A stretch of 32,449 bases of DNA from Verrucomicrobia subdivision 6 bacterium (GTDB taxonomy: Bacteria; Verrucomicrobiota; Verrucomicrobiia; Methylacidiphilales; Verrucolacustridaceae). The notes beneath the pieces are model-generated. The model ran no database searches. It was not told the DNA's origin and saw only the letters and a program-made list of their open reading frames with translations. The first letter of the stretch is position 1. Every line of letters starts with the position of its first letter. The stretch spans positions 1 to 32,449 of the forward strand of contig CANIEM010000020.1 in the NCBI GenBank assembly GCA_947466515.1, read 5' to 3'. Shown in pieces: positions 15,585-24,230 of the stretch. A program made the position numbers and the translations under genes.

Positions 15585-16858
15585 CTCAAATCTTTACAAA
15601 GAATCTTCGAGTTTCGTCCGCTCGCCTCATAGGTCGATTTCCTCTCCCCCGGCAACATCTCAACCGCCCCCTCCATAAAACCGCCCTTGCTCTGCAAATA
15701 ATTAAAGGCCTGCGTGGATAAAGCCAACAACCGCTTCATCCCCAACTCTTTCGCCCGATTCTCCGCATAAAGCATTAATTTCCGACCAATCCCAGTGTTT
15801 TCGTGGCCAGGCGCCACAAAGAGGCAAGCCATCTCTGCCGTCTTGCCCTCAAGCGGATGTACCGCCACGCAACCCACCATGTTTCCATCAATCTCAAATA
15901 CGCTGTAGTCCGCAATCGCCGCAGAAACCTCCGTCCGATTCCTTCGAGCCAACTCCTCCGCCGCCACCGAACTCCCAATCAACCGCACAATCGACCGTAC
16001 ATCCTTTTTTAACGCCTTCCGAATCTCCGTGTACTCATCCGCATAGATCATCGTCCCCACCCCCTCACTCGAGAAAAGCTCCTCTAACAAAGCCTCGTCC
16101 TCCCGCCCGTCCAAAATATGCGCCCGACTCACCCCTTCCTTACAGGCCCGTAACCCATGCTCTAACTTCGAAGCCATCTCCCCACTGATCTCTCCCTTTC
16201 TCTTTTTCAACCACTCCGTCGCCTCCTCTACCGATAACTGAGCCGGCTCTTTCCCCTTCATCGGCAAAGAACCACTCCCCGTAAGAAAAATCAATTTCTC
16301 CGCCTTCAAAGCCTCCGCCACCTCCAAAGCCACTCCATCCGAGTTCACCCGATAAGTCCGCCCGTCCCCATCCACTCCCATCGGCGGAATCACCGGAATA
16401 ATACCATTCTCCAAAAGCGTCTCCAAAAACCGCGTATCTACCCGCTCCACCCGACCTGTCCATAGCTGATCCACCCCACCCAAAATACCCGCAGGATGCG
16501 CTATCACCGCATTTGTCACCGCCCCCTTCAGATCAGCATCCGCCAAGTTCTGCAAAATGTCGTGACTGTAAGAATTCGCCGCCCGCTCCGCCACCCGCAA
16601 TGTGTCCAAATCCGTCACTCCCAACCCATCCACATTCGACGGCTTCACCTTCATTTCCGCCGCCATCTTCTTAATCCGCGCACTAGCTCCATGTACCAGC
16701 ACCACCCGAATATTCAAACTCCGCAAAACCGAAATATCTAAAAACAAACTCGCCGCTCTCTCATCTTCCAAAACTGCGCTATCCACGCAAAGCACAAAGA
16801 GTTTATCCCGAAAACTCGGAATGTAGGTCAAAATTCCCCGTAGATCAGACGCCTTCAT
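15581..16858 (-). CDS. argA: Amino-acid N-acetyltransferase (N-acetylglutamate synthase) ArgA
   Basis: Acetyl-CoA:glutamate N-acetyltransferase, first step of arginine synthesis. The 425 aa have the two-domain form. An N-terminal amino-acid-kinase fold (about 1-280) contains VVLVHGAS, the VNSDGVALEVAEALKAEKLIFLTGSG segment and a DGREDEALLEELFSSEGVGTMI-type end. A C-terminal GNAT domain (about 285-425) contains the acetyl-CoA loop APGHENTGIGRKLM followed by FNYLQSKGGF. The kinase-like domain normally binds the feedback inhibitor arginine. The start is ATG 16858 with AAAGGAT just upstream. It lies 39 nt after nfo on the same strand, and the stop overlaps the convergent SMR-like gene. Confidence 0.93.
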   Translation of the reverse strand: MKASDLRGILTYIPSFRDKLFVLCVDSAVLEDERAASLFLDISVLRSLNIRVVLVHGASARIKKMAAEMKVKPSNVDGLGVTDLDTLRVAERAANSYSHDILQNLADADLKGAVTNAVIAHPAGILGGVDQLWTGRVERVDTRFLETLLENGIIPVIPPMGVDGDGRTYRVNSDGVALEVAEALKAEKLIFLTGSGSLPMKGKEPAQLSVEEATEWLKKRKGEISGEMASKLEHGLRACKEGVSRAHILDGREDEALLEELFSSEGVGTMIYADEYTEIRKALKKDVRSIVRLIGSSVAAEELARRNRTEVSAAIADYSVFEIDGNMVGCVAVHPLEGKTAEMACLFVAPGHENTGIGRKLMLYAENRAKELGMKRLLALSTQAFNYLQSKGGFMEGAVEMLPGERKSTYEASGRNSKILCKDLS

Positions 16859-16897
16859 ATCCTTTTATTTAGCATCTTTTCGAAGTCTTAGACAAAC

Positions 16898-17752
16898 TTA
16901 ACTCTCAGGCAGACATCCTCGCAAAAAGTCTAAGTTCTCCCTGTCCTCAATATCCCCTGGCGGCAACTCCCCAACCCGTGGAATTCCCCGCCAAATCTTC
17001 TCTCGCAAAAGAGCCCGCAAACCCACCGCCCCGATTTTTCCCCTCCCCAAATGCTCGTGCCGGTCCACCCCCGACCCACACTCCGTCTTCGAATCGTTCG
17101 CATGAATCACCACCAAATTCTCCTTGCCGATCTCTTTTCCCATCTCCCCCACCAACCGCCTCCGCCCCTCCTCCATCCGTAAATCATAGCCCGCCGCAAA
17201 AGCATGCGCCGTATCCAAGCAAGCCGCTCGCCTCCCCGTCGGTAACCCCCAAACCAACTCCCCCCACTCCGCCATGTCCCGCGCTAAGGCCGAACCCTGA
17301 CCCGCCGAGTTTTCTAAAGCTAACCGAACAACCTTCGTCTCCGAACGCTTCAAGGCTTCTCGAAACCCATCCGTAGCTTTCCGCCTCGCCTCCACCGCCT
17401 CTCTCTCCCCTCGACTCCCGCAGTGCACCACCACTGCATCCAAGTCCAACTTCTCCGCCCGCCGAATCTCTTGCGCTAAAGCGTTGATCGACTTCTTCCT
17501 CGTCTCAGCCCCGCCCGCCACATTAATCAAATAACCAGCGTGCGCACAGATCCACAAATCATGCGCTTTCTTTTCTTGCCGAAATTGACTCGCCTCCTCC
17601 TCGGCCAATTCAGGCATTTCCCAGCGCCGATTACTTTTTACAAAGATTTGCGCCGCATCCTCACCTAAAGCCTTCGCTCGGATCAGCATCTCTCGAAAGC
17701 CGCCCGCCACCGAAGTGTGCAAGCCACAACGAGTTTTTTTGTCAGCTGGCAT
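16898..17752 (-). CDS. nfo: Endonuclease IV (AP endonuclease) Nfo
   Basis: Zinc-dependent apurinic/apyrimidinic endonuclease for base-excision repair. I chose ATG 17752 (284 aa): GGAG lies 5 nt upstream, while the GTG at 17758 would have GAGGA touching it. Family motifs appear in order: GLHTSVAGG, HAGYLIN, VVHCGSRGE (usually HPGS or HLGS, here Cys), LENSAGQGS, CLDTAHAFAAGYD, VIHANDSK, GVDRHEHLGRGKIG, and the final GELPPGD in place of the usual ETP-type end. The trinuclear zinc ligands (His, Glu, Asp) are present at the expected motifs. The start nearly touches the AsmA-like stop (2 nt gap), so it belongs to that operon. Confidence 0.93.
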   Translation of the reverse strand: MPADKKTRCGLHTSVAGGFREMLIRAKALGEDAAQIFVKSNRRWEMPELAEEEASQFRQEKKAHDLWICAHAGYLINVAGGAETRKKSINALAQEIRRAEKLDLDAVVVHCGSRGEREAVEARRKATDGFREALKRSETKVVRLALENSAGQGSALARDMAEWGELVWGLPTGRRAACLDTAHAFAAGYDLRMEEGRRRLVGEMGKEIGKENLVVIHANDSKTECGSGVDRHEHLGRGKIGAVGLRALLREKIWRGIPRVGELPPGDIEDRENLDFLRGCLPES

Positions 17753-17754
17753 CC

Positions 17755-20115
17755 TCACTCCTCGAAGTTACGTGCTTTCCAGACTGGATTTTTCAAGGAA
17801 CCACTTCCCTCAACCTGAAACATCTGGCTTACGAAAAAGAAGGGGACTCCCGCTGGCCCTCGCAGATTTTGTCTCATGATGAAGTTCTCTAACTGATCAT
17901 TGGCAATATCGTAAATCCCCCGACCTGTCGTCACCACCAAGACCGAGGTAATTTGCAACTGCCCCACTTCTAACTTCCCTTTCTTCAATGTGAAATCCAT
18001 CTCAGCCTCCTGCCCCGTCGCCCCCACCCACTCCGCAGGAGCGTTCATCGCTTGCGCAAAGGCCCCCATCCCAGGCAAAACTCCATCCTCCACCGCTAAC
18101 TTTCCACTCCCCTCCCAGTTTCGCCAATCCTTCGAGGGCCCCTCCATCAGAAAGGAACCGCTCATTTCTCCCGCATACCCCGTGTTACCGAAATAGGTTT
18201 CCACCAACGGACCAAACCCAACCCGCTTCATCCGTGCCCGCGTTATTTGATGCGTTTCGCTTCCCTTGCCCTTCGACTCTACCTCAACCTCCACCTCCAC
18301 CTTCCCGCCTAACACACTCGCTAGCATTTTTGGAATCGTCTTCACCATGACCTTTCTTCCCATTATCTCCACCGTCATATTTAAGTCTGTAAAGCGAAGG
18401 TTCCTCCCCGCCACCCCATAATCCATCCCCTCTTTACTCACCACCGTCGCCCGCATATCCGATCTCCCTTTTTCCTCCAAATCAATTTTACCATCCAGAG
18501 TGATCGTAGGCCTGCCCACAAATTTGTACGGTTTCATACTCGTAACGAACTTCTCCCCAAAGATCGGCGCAACTTTCTGTAAAGGCAAAGTCGCTACGAT
18601 ATTTTTCAGAAGCACGCTCTCCGGAGAAAGTTCGTAGATAAACTCTCCACCTCCCCGACCTCCACCCGAACTGACCTGTAAATCCGTCACCAACACCTGA
18701 TTCCCGCCCCAAACAAAGTTCGCCATAATCTCATCTAACTCCACCCCCTTATATTTCACTCTCCCCCCCTCAAATCTTCCCTCCAGTCGCCAAAGATTCT
18801 CCGTTAGGCTAGCTCCCGTCACTTTCGCTTCAATTTTCGGTGGCGTCGCAAAATCGATGCTTTTCCAGAACGGTCCCGCCCCAGGGCCAAAAAGTAAAGC
18901 CAACCCCTTCGGATCGAGACTGCTGTTCAAGGTTCCTATCACCTTCGCTTTCCCATCAAACGCCAACTGAGCATGCAAACTCCCCCCAGCCCCAGCCTCC
19001 AGCTTCAACCCCTGCACCATCCACTGTTTCCCATCACTCACCCACGGAAAAACTAGACTCTGGTACAGAGTCCGCCCTAAGCGAAATTCTCCCAACTCCA
19101 ACCGGCTCTGCCAAAGAAAACTTGGCGACTCCTTCCAACCAAACTCCATCTTTCCCGCGATTTGGGGCGGTGCCTGACTTCTCAACTCTGCCAGAGCGGG
19201 TCCCAGTTTACCTGCGGCGGGAGCCCATTGCGCCAAATCCGTACTCGCGGTGTACTCCACCCCGCCTCGTCCCGCTTGTAGTTCGGCCCACCCAGCCACT
19301 TCCACTTCTCCTTTCTCCAATCCAATCCTAAATTTCTCCAGCTTAATCCCACCTCCCGCCATCGTTGCCCGTAACTCCACTTGCCGCAAAGCCACACCCT
19401 TCCACACGTTCCGAGATGCAGTCATAAGAATCTCCGCTCGACTCTCCTCAGGCCGCCCGATCTCCAAATCAAACTCCGCTTGAATCTTTGGCGCAGGTCC
19501 ACCCAGATCCTGCAGTGCCCTCTCTAAACTTTGCCAGATCGAAGCCAGAGGCATCGCTTGCGGAGGAACCATCCTCCCCATCTCGGTTCCAACTCTGCCC
19601 TGCAAATCCAGATCAAATCCAAGCACCTGTCCCCGCAATCGCTGGATCCGAATCTCATCATGACGGAACTCAATCGTCGCTTCCACTCTTCGCGCCTCCA
19701 CCTCCACACCATCCCCCAATGGCCAAGCCACATGAGCATCTCGAAGCCGCGCCCCAGATAAAATCGGCTCCCCCGCTCGCCATGAGAGCCAATTTAAATT
19801 CAACTCCACCCGGCCGATTCGTAATCGCTCTTCTTTGCGTGCGCCATCCCGATACACCACCAGATCCCTCGCCACCAACCCACCCAAAGGATCAATCGTC
19901 AGCTTGCGTGTCTCTACCTCTAAACCACGCAACGACAACTCCCGAACAAACCTGTTCTTCCATGATTCCGGCACCCCCACCAGGCGCCCAAAAATCGCCA
20001 CCCCAACAAATAGTCCCACCCCCATCCACCCCACCCTCTGCACCCAGCGCCAGCCCGACCCCGAGGTCGGGCGTTGTATCCTCCGCCCGATCTGACTTAA
20101 TATTGGAGTGTTCAT
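17755..20115 (-). CDS. AsmA-like (AsmA/TamB superfamily) inner-membrane-anchored periplasmic protein
   Basis: A 786 aa protein with one N-terminal transmembrane anchor (about 24-46, after a basic cytosolic tip) and a long periplasmic body rich in short beta strands. Features typical of AsmA-type repeating beta-groove proteins include LSLRGLEVETRKLTIDPLGGLVARDLVV near the N-terminus and, at the end, GRGIYDIANDQLENFIMRQNLRGPAGVPFFFVSQMFQVEGSGSLKNP, an AsmA-family C-terminal pattern. Such proteins are implicated in phospholipid transport between membranes; that role is inferred from the family. The start is ATG 20115. It diverges from the glycyl-tRNA synthetase gene across 49 nt and is followed almost directly by nfo. 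The coding strand is strongly G/A-rich, giving many E, G and R residues. Confidence 0.8.
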   Translation of the reverse strand: MNTPILSQIGRRIQRPTSGSGWRWVQRVGWMGVGLFVGVAIFGRLVGVPESWKNRFVRELSLRGLEVETRKLTIDPLGGLVARDLVVYRDGARKEERLRIGRVELNLNWLSWRAGEPILSGARLRDAHVAWPLGDGVEVEARRVEATIEFRHDEIRIQRLRGQVLGFDLDLQGRVGTEMGRMVPPQAMPLASIWQSLERALQDLGGPAPKIQAEFDLEIGRPEESRAEILMTASRNVWKGVALRQVELRATMAGGGIKLEKFRIGLEKGEVEVAGWAELQAGRGGVEYTASTDLAQWAPAAGKLGPALAELRSQAPPQIAGKMEFGWKESPSFLWQSRLELGEFRLGRTLYQSLVFPWVSDGKQWMVQGLKLEAGAGGSLHAQLAFDGKAKVIGTLNSSLDPKGLALLFGPGAGPFWKSIDFATPPKIEAKVTGASLTENLWRLEGRFEGGRVKYKGVELDEIMANFVWGGNQVLVTDLQVSSGGGRGGGEFIYELSPESVLLKNIVATLPLQKVAPIFGEKFVTSMKPYKFVGRPTITLDGKIDLEEKGRSDMRATVVSKEGMDYGVAGRNLRFTDLNMTVEIMGRKVMVKTIPKMLASVLGGKVEVEVEVESKGKGSETHQITRARMKRVGFGPLVETYFGNTGYAGEMSGSFLMEGPSKDWRNWEGSGKLAVEDGVLPGMGAFAQAMNAPAEWVGATGQEAEMDFTLKKGKLEVGQLQITSVLVVTTGRGIYDIANDQLENFIMRQNLRGPAGVPFFFVSQMFQVEGSGSLKNPVWKARNFEE

Positions 20116-20164
20116 CCTTTACGATCATCGCTAACAACTTCCTTTCTAGAATCCAAAAAAACAT

Positions 20165-21538
20165 ATGAAAACCGATAACCGTATGGAAAAGATTGTGGCC
20201 CTTTGCAAGCGCCGAGGATTCATTTTTCAATCCTCCGAGATTTATGGCGGTCTCAACGGAGCCTGGGATTACGGTCCCCTCGGCGCCGAACTCAAACGCA
20301 ACCTCAAAGCCGACTGGTGGCGGACTATGACCCAACTCCGCGACGATATCGTTGGCATGGACGGTTCTATCCTCATGAGTCGAGCCGTCTGGCAGGCCAG
20401 CGGACACGAAGCCACCTTCACTGATCCAATGGTCGATTGCAAAACCTGCAAGAGCCGCTTCCGCGCCGATCAGCTCGCCACCACCCCCTGCCCCCAGAAG
20501 CCCAGCAAATTGGTCAACACCTGCGGAGGTGAACTCACCGAGCCTCGCCAATTCAACCTTATGTTCAAAACCTACGTCGGCCCCGTAGAAGACGAACGCA
20601 ACCTTACCTACCTCCGCCCCGAGACTGCCCAAGCCATGTTCGTCCAATTCAAAAATGTCCTGGAAGTCTCACGCAAAAAGCTTCCCTTTGGCATCGCTCA
20701 GATCGGCAAAGCTTTTCGCAACGAGATTAATCCTCGGAACTTCACCTTCCGTTCCCGTGAATTCGAACAGATGGAAGTAGAGTTCTTTGTCCGCCCCACC
20801 GAAGGCAAAGTCTGGCTTGAAAAATGGCTCACCGATCGCCTTGCCTGGTACGAATCTATCGGCATCCCTCGAAGTAAGATCACCGTACTCGATGTCCCAG
20901 AGGCCGACCGCGCTTTCTACTCCCAAGGGACCTACGACCTCCTTTACGAATTTCCTTTTGGCACCGAGGAACTGGAAGGAATCGCTTACCGCACCGATTA
21001 CGATCTAAAGCAACATCAAGAAGCGAGTGGAAAACCCTTGGAATATTTTGACGAAGAAACCCGCGAAAAGTTTTTACCACACGTCGTCGAACCCAGCGCG
21101 GGTGTCGATCGCACCGCACTCGCCCTCCTCTGCCAAGCCTACGATGAAGAAGAAGTTGCCGACGATAAAGGTGCCAAAGAAACCCGCGTCGTCCTCCACT
21201 TCCATCCACGCATGGCCCCGATTAAAGCGGGCATCTTTCCCCTCCTCAAAAATAAGCCAGAGCTAGTCGAAAAAGCCCGCTCTATCACCGCAACTCTCCG
21301 CCAACACTTTCCTGTATTTTATGATGAGGCTGGCGCCATCGGCCGCCGCTACCGTCGCCAAGACGAAATCGGAACACCCTTTGGAATCACCGTCGACTTT
21401 GAAACCCTTGAAGGCGCCAAAGACGGTCCGCTCGCAGGCCAAAAAGATACGGTCACCCTCCGCCATCGTGACTCCATGAAGCAGGAAAGATTAGCTATCA
21501 ACGATCTACTTCCCCGCTTGCAAGCCGCCCTCGCCTAA
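20165..21538 (+). CDS. glyS: Glycyl-tRNA synthetase, alpha2 single-chain type
   Basis: Class II aminoacyl-tRNA synthetase charging tRNA-Gly. The 457 aa are of the homodimeric (GlyQS/eukaryote-like) type, not the alpha2beta2 type. Motifs: EIYGGLNGAWDYGPLG (25-40), a zinc-ribbon-like insertion with C92, C95, C109 and C120 (DCKTCKSRFRAD ... NTCGG), motif 2 with FRNEINPRNFTFRSREFEQMEVEFF (184-208), motif 3 HVVEPSAGVDRTALALLC (306-323), and a C-terminal anticodon-binding domain (about 345-457) ending in RDSMKQERLAINDLL. The start is ATG 20165; a second in-frame ATG at 20183 would drop six residues. No strong Shine-Dalgarno precedes either. larB follows after 5 nt. Confidence 0.95.
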   Translation: MKTDNRMEKIVALCKRRGFIFQSSEIYGGLNGAWDYGPLGAELKRNLKADWWRTMTQLRDDIVGMDGSILMSRAVWQASGHEATFTDPMVDCKTCKSRFRADQLATTPCPQKPSKLVNTCGGELTEPRQFNLMFKTYVGPVEDERNLTYLRPETAQAMFVQFKNVLEVSRKKLPFGIAQIGKAFRNEINPRNFTFRSREFEQMEVEFFVRPTEGKVWLEKWLTDRLAWYESIGIPRSKITVLDVPEADRAFYSQGTYDLLYEFPFGTEELEGIAYRTDYDLKQHQEASGKPLEYFDEETREKFLPHVVEPSAGVDRTALALLCQAYDEEEVADDKGAKETRVVLHFHPRMAPIKAGIFPLLKNKPELVEKARSITATLRQHFPVFYDEAGAIGRRYRRQDEIGTPFGITVDFETLEGAKDGPLAGQKDTVTLRHRDSMKQERLAINDLLPRLQAALA

Positions 21539-21543
21539 TTCCT

Positions 21544-22248
21544 ATGGCGAGCCGTCGCCCCTCTCGCGCTCTTCTGCCTCGCGCTTTTGCCGAACTCGAT
21601 CTGCAAAGACAGCAGCGCCTAGGCGCCCCGGAAATTGTTTACGGCGCAGGCAAAACCGTTTTACAAATCGCCGCTATCACTCGTCGCCTTCATGCCGAAA
21701 AACAGCCTGTACTCGTCACTCGTGTCGAATCTGCCAAAGCCCGGCTCCTTTGTCGGCTTTTTCCCAAGGGAAAATATCATTCCACCGCCCGCACTTTCAC
21801 ACTTGCCGCGTCTCGCACACCTCGCACTCTCACCCCTTCCCTCCAAGTCGCTGTCTGCGCCGCAGGGACCTCCGATCATCCCGTGGCCGAAGAAGCCTTC
21901 GTCACTCTGCAGTTTCTCGGTCACCGGCCCCAACGTTTTTATGATATTGGGGTCGCTGGCCTCCATCGCACCTTCCGCCATCTACCTAAACTGCAAACCG
22001 TTGACGCCCTCATAGTCGTTGCTGGAATGGAAGCCGCCCTGCCCAGCGTCCTTGGGGGCCTCCTACGCCACCCGCTCATCGCTGTCCCCACTTCCGTCGG
22101 GTATGGCGCCCACCTTCAAGGACTCACCGCCTTTCTCGGTATGCTCAACTCCTGCGCCCCTGGAGTCACCGTTGTGAATATCGATAATGGATTCGGCGCA
22201 GCCTATGCTGTTCATCGCCTCGCCCTTTCCCAGCACCCAAAACGCTAA
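21544..22248 (+). CDS. larB: LarB, nickel-pincer cofactor biosynthesis (pyridinium biscarboxylate mononucleotide synthase)
   Basis: LarB carboxylates and hydrolyses nicotinate adenine dinucleotide, the first step to the nickel-pincer nucleotide of LarA-type racemases. The 234 aa have the family pattern: AELDLQRQQRLGAPEIVYGAGKT near the N-terminus, then a PurE-like domain with VAVCAAGTSDHPVAEEA, RFYDIGVAGLHR, VVAGMEAALPSVLGGL and PTSVGYGA, closing with MLNSCAPGVTVVNIDNGFGAAYA. Cys204 in NSCAPG corresponds, as far as I can align it by eye, to the cysteine proposed to bind substrate covalently. No larA, larC or larE is in the window. It follows glyS by 5 nt and is probably co-transcribed. The start ATG 21544 lacks a Shine-Dalgarno. 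Confidence 0.9.
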   Translation: MASRRPSRALLPRAFAELDLQRQQRLGAPEIVYGAGKTVLQIAAITRRLHAEKQPVLVTRVESAKARLLCRLFPKGKYHSTARTFTLAASRTPRTLTPSLQVAVCAAGTSDHPVAEEAFVTLQFLGHRPQRFYDIGVAGLHRTFRHLPKLQTVDALIVVAGMEAALPSVLGGLLRHPLIAVPTSVGYGAHLQGLTAFLGMLNSCAPGVTVVNIDNGFGAAYAVHRLALSQHPKR

Positions 22249-22329
22249 CCCTCCTTTTTCACCTCTTTTTTCTCTTCACCGCCTCAAATCCACCCTTTCT
22301 CCATTTCCTATTCTCGCCCAAGATAAATC

Positions 22330-24174
22330 GTGCCCACGATTCTCCTCGCCCAAGAGGATCCAGAAGCCGCGGCGAATCTCGCCGCCCTTCTTCGCGAATT
22401 CTTTCCCACCGCCGTCCTTGAACCCATTTCCGATTTCGCTGCTCTCGCTACAGCTCTCACTTCAAACCGTCGCGTCGCCCTTCTCTTGACTGATATCTTC
22501 TGGGCCGACCAAAACCGCGCCGAAGAGATTCTTCTCCTTGCTGAAGCCGACCCCGAGATATCCGTTGGACTCATCAGTCGCTTCGACCTTAGCGGTATTC
22601 TTCCCGCCGCCTTTCCCATCCCCTGCCTTCCTGCCGAAGAACAACTCCCCCTCGCCATGGCTGAACTTATGGAGAATTTCTCAGGTCGTAGCTTCGGTCC
22701 CTACCACATCATCTCTCCCGCAGGTCCGCATCCATTGGGCCGACTCTACTGGGCTCGACACCATCAACTTGAACGCAATGTCCAAGTTCTTGTTCCACCC
22801 GCTGGCTCCCCCCATTTCACTAAAGCCATTCGCAACTACGCCCGCCTCAATCACGCCTCCATTTACTCACTTTACGAATCTATTCCTTCTGACGAACGCA
22901 TCTTTGTTGCCCTAGAACCCGTCGCCAACTCCTCCCTGCTCCACTTTCATCTCGCAGGAGAAAGACCCGATCTCGTCTCCTGTGCTCGCCTCACCTCTAC
23001 CCTTGGCTCCGTCCTCTGGGAAATGGAATCCTCTTCCATCCCAGCCCGCCTCCTTAGCGCCTACGACTACACTCTCTCCACCCGTGGCACTCCACGCCTC
23101 CGCAACCCCGCCGCTTACCCTGGCGCCCCCGAAGCTACCCTCCATGAGAATTCCAGCCGCCTCGCCGCTATCTTGGAACCACTTCTTCCCGAATCTCCCC
23201 AAACGGATCCCCTCCTTAAACTTTTACGCAATCCGGGTACCTCTGCCTTCGATCTCATGCGCCGAACCCGTGATTTCGAACGTCAACTTGCAGGAGTCCA
23301 AGCCGTTCACGTTCGCCAAGAAGAAATTGAAGCGACCCAAAAAGCCATCCGTGCTCGCGTCCGAAGGAAATGGACAATACTCATCGGATCCATTGCCGCC
23401 TTCGCTTTTTTCGCTCTTTTTGCTCGTGTCCTCTACTGGGCTTTCGTCACCGACCTCCCAGGGAAGCTCGGCAACGAATCTATCCCAGTGCCTAAAGGTA
23501 AATATCTTTCGGGCCAAGAATCTATCCATGTCCGCGACTTCGAACTCGATCGCCACGAGGTCACCATCGGTCAGTATGAAAAGTTTCTCAACGCCATGCA
23601 GTCGGAAAAGAATTGGAAAACCTATCTTCCCTTCGGTACCGCCTCATCCAAAACGAAACCCGAAGATTTCCAACCCGACGATTGGCAGGAGATGATCACC
23701 CGCGCCCGTAAGGTGGACAAATACAATGGGCAAATCCGTATTTCTCGTGATACCCCCGTTTTCGGAGTCGACTACCCCAGTGCCTGCGCCTACGCCAAGT
23801 GGCTTGGTCGTCGTCTCCCCTCCAAAGGCGAGTGGATCCGTGCCGCCTCAGGGAAGGAGAACCTCCCCTACCCATGGGGCACCAGCGCCACCGCCCCCAA
23901 CATTAATCTCGGCATTCATAGGCCCCCAGGTACCAACCCTGACACCTATGTTCATGTCGTCCCCGCCGAATCGGTTCCCGAGGACACTGGCCCATACCAA
24001 CATCGCGACCTCGGTGGTAATTTGAGCGAATGGATCGCCTCCCCAAATCCCCTCGAACCCTTATTCATCGGTGGAAACTATTTAGACGAAGCTTCCGTGA
24101 GCAATTCGGATGCTGTCCGCTCAGCTTCTAAACCTGGGGGCTCAACCCGTATCGGTTTCCGTACCGCCAAGTAG
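22330..24174 (+). CDS. Receiver-like / pseudokinase / TM / FGE-sulfatase-fold fusion protein
   Basis: A 614 aa protein with a GTG start, 81 nt after larB. Residues 3-115 look like a response-regulator receiver fold: TILLAQEDPEAA with acidic residues after beta-1, and Asp55 in LLLTDIFW at the phosphoacceptor position. Residues about 122-318 follow the N-lobe pattern of a Ser/Thr kinase (FGPYHIISPAGPHPLGRLYWARHHQLERNVQVLV), but the VAIK lysine is absent and no HRD or DFG is visible, so I call it a pseudokinase. One transmembrane helix sits at about 349-372. Residues 382-614 are a formylglycine-generating-enzyme-like domain (FELDRHEVTIGQYEKFL, RRLPSKGEWIRAA, DLGGNLSEW, IGFRTAK). The FGE catalytic cysteine pair is missing; only Cys486 is present there. 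It is probably a signalling or binding scaffold with an external FGE fold. Confidence 0.7.
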   Translation: MPTILLAQEDPEAAANLAALLREFFPTAVLEPISDFAALATALTSNRRVALLLTDIFWADQNRAEEILLLAEADPEISVGLISRFDLSGILPAAFPIPCLPAEEQLPLAMAELMENFSGRSFGPYHIISPAGPHPLGRLYWARHHQLERNVQVLVPPAGSPHFTKAIRNYARLNHASIYSLYESIPSDERIFVALEPVANSSLLHFHLAGERPDLVSCARLTSTLGSVLWEMESSSIPARLLSAYDYTLSTRGTPRLRNPAAYPGAPEATLHENSSRLAAILEPLLPESPQTDPLLKLLRNPGTSAFDLMRRTRDFERQLAGVQAVHVRQEEIEATQKAIRARVRRKWTILIGSIAAFAFFALFARVLYWAFVTDLPGKLGNESIPVPKGKYLSGQESIHVRDFELDRHEVTIGQYEKFLNAMQSEKNWKTYLPFGTASSKTKPEDFQPDDWQEMITRARKVDKYNGQIRISRDTPVFGVDYPSACAYAKWLGRRLPSKGEWIRAASGKENLPYPWGTSATAPNINLGIHRPPGTNPDTYVHVVPAESVPEDTGPYQHRDLGGNLSEWIASPNPLEPLFIGGNYLDEASVSNSDAVRSASKPGGSTRIGFRTAK

Positions 24175-24230
24175 TCGTCCCTTTTCTTGCTCCATCTAAA
24201 AGCAGCATATTTGCAAATAGACTAATCTTT

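Noticed and set aside
19488-20168. 226-codon plus-strand ORF and the 251-codon minus-strand ORF at 19892-20647
   Set aside because: Both are shadows of the AsmA-like gene and the glycyl-tRNA synthetase gene, respectively, without domain-like sequence.
23473-24171. Active formylglycine-generating enzyme / sulfatase maturase
   Set aside because: The catalytic cysteine pair is absent and no sulfatase gene is in the window; only the fold is supported.
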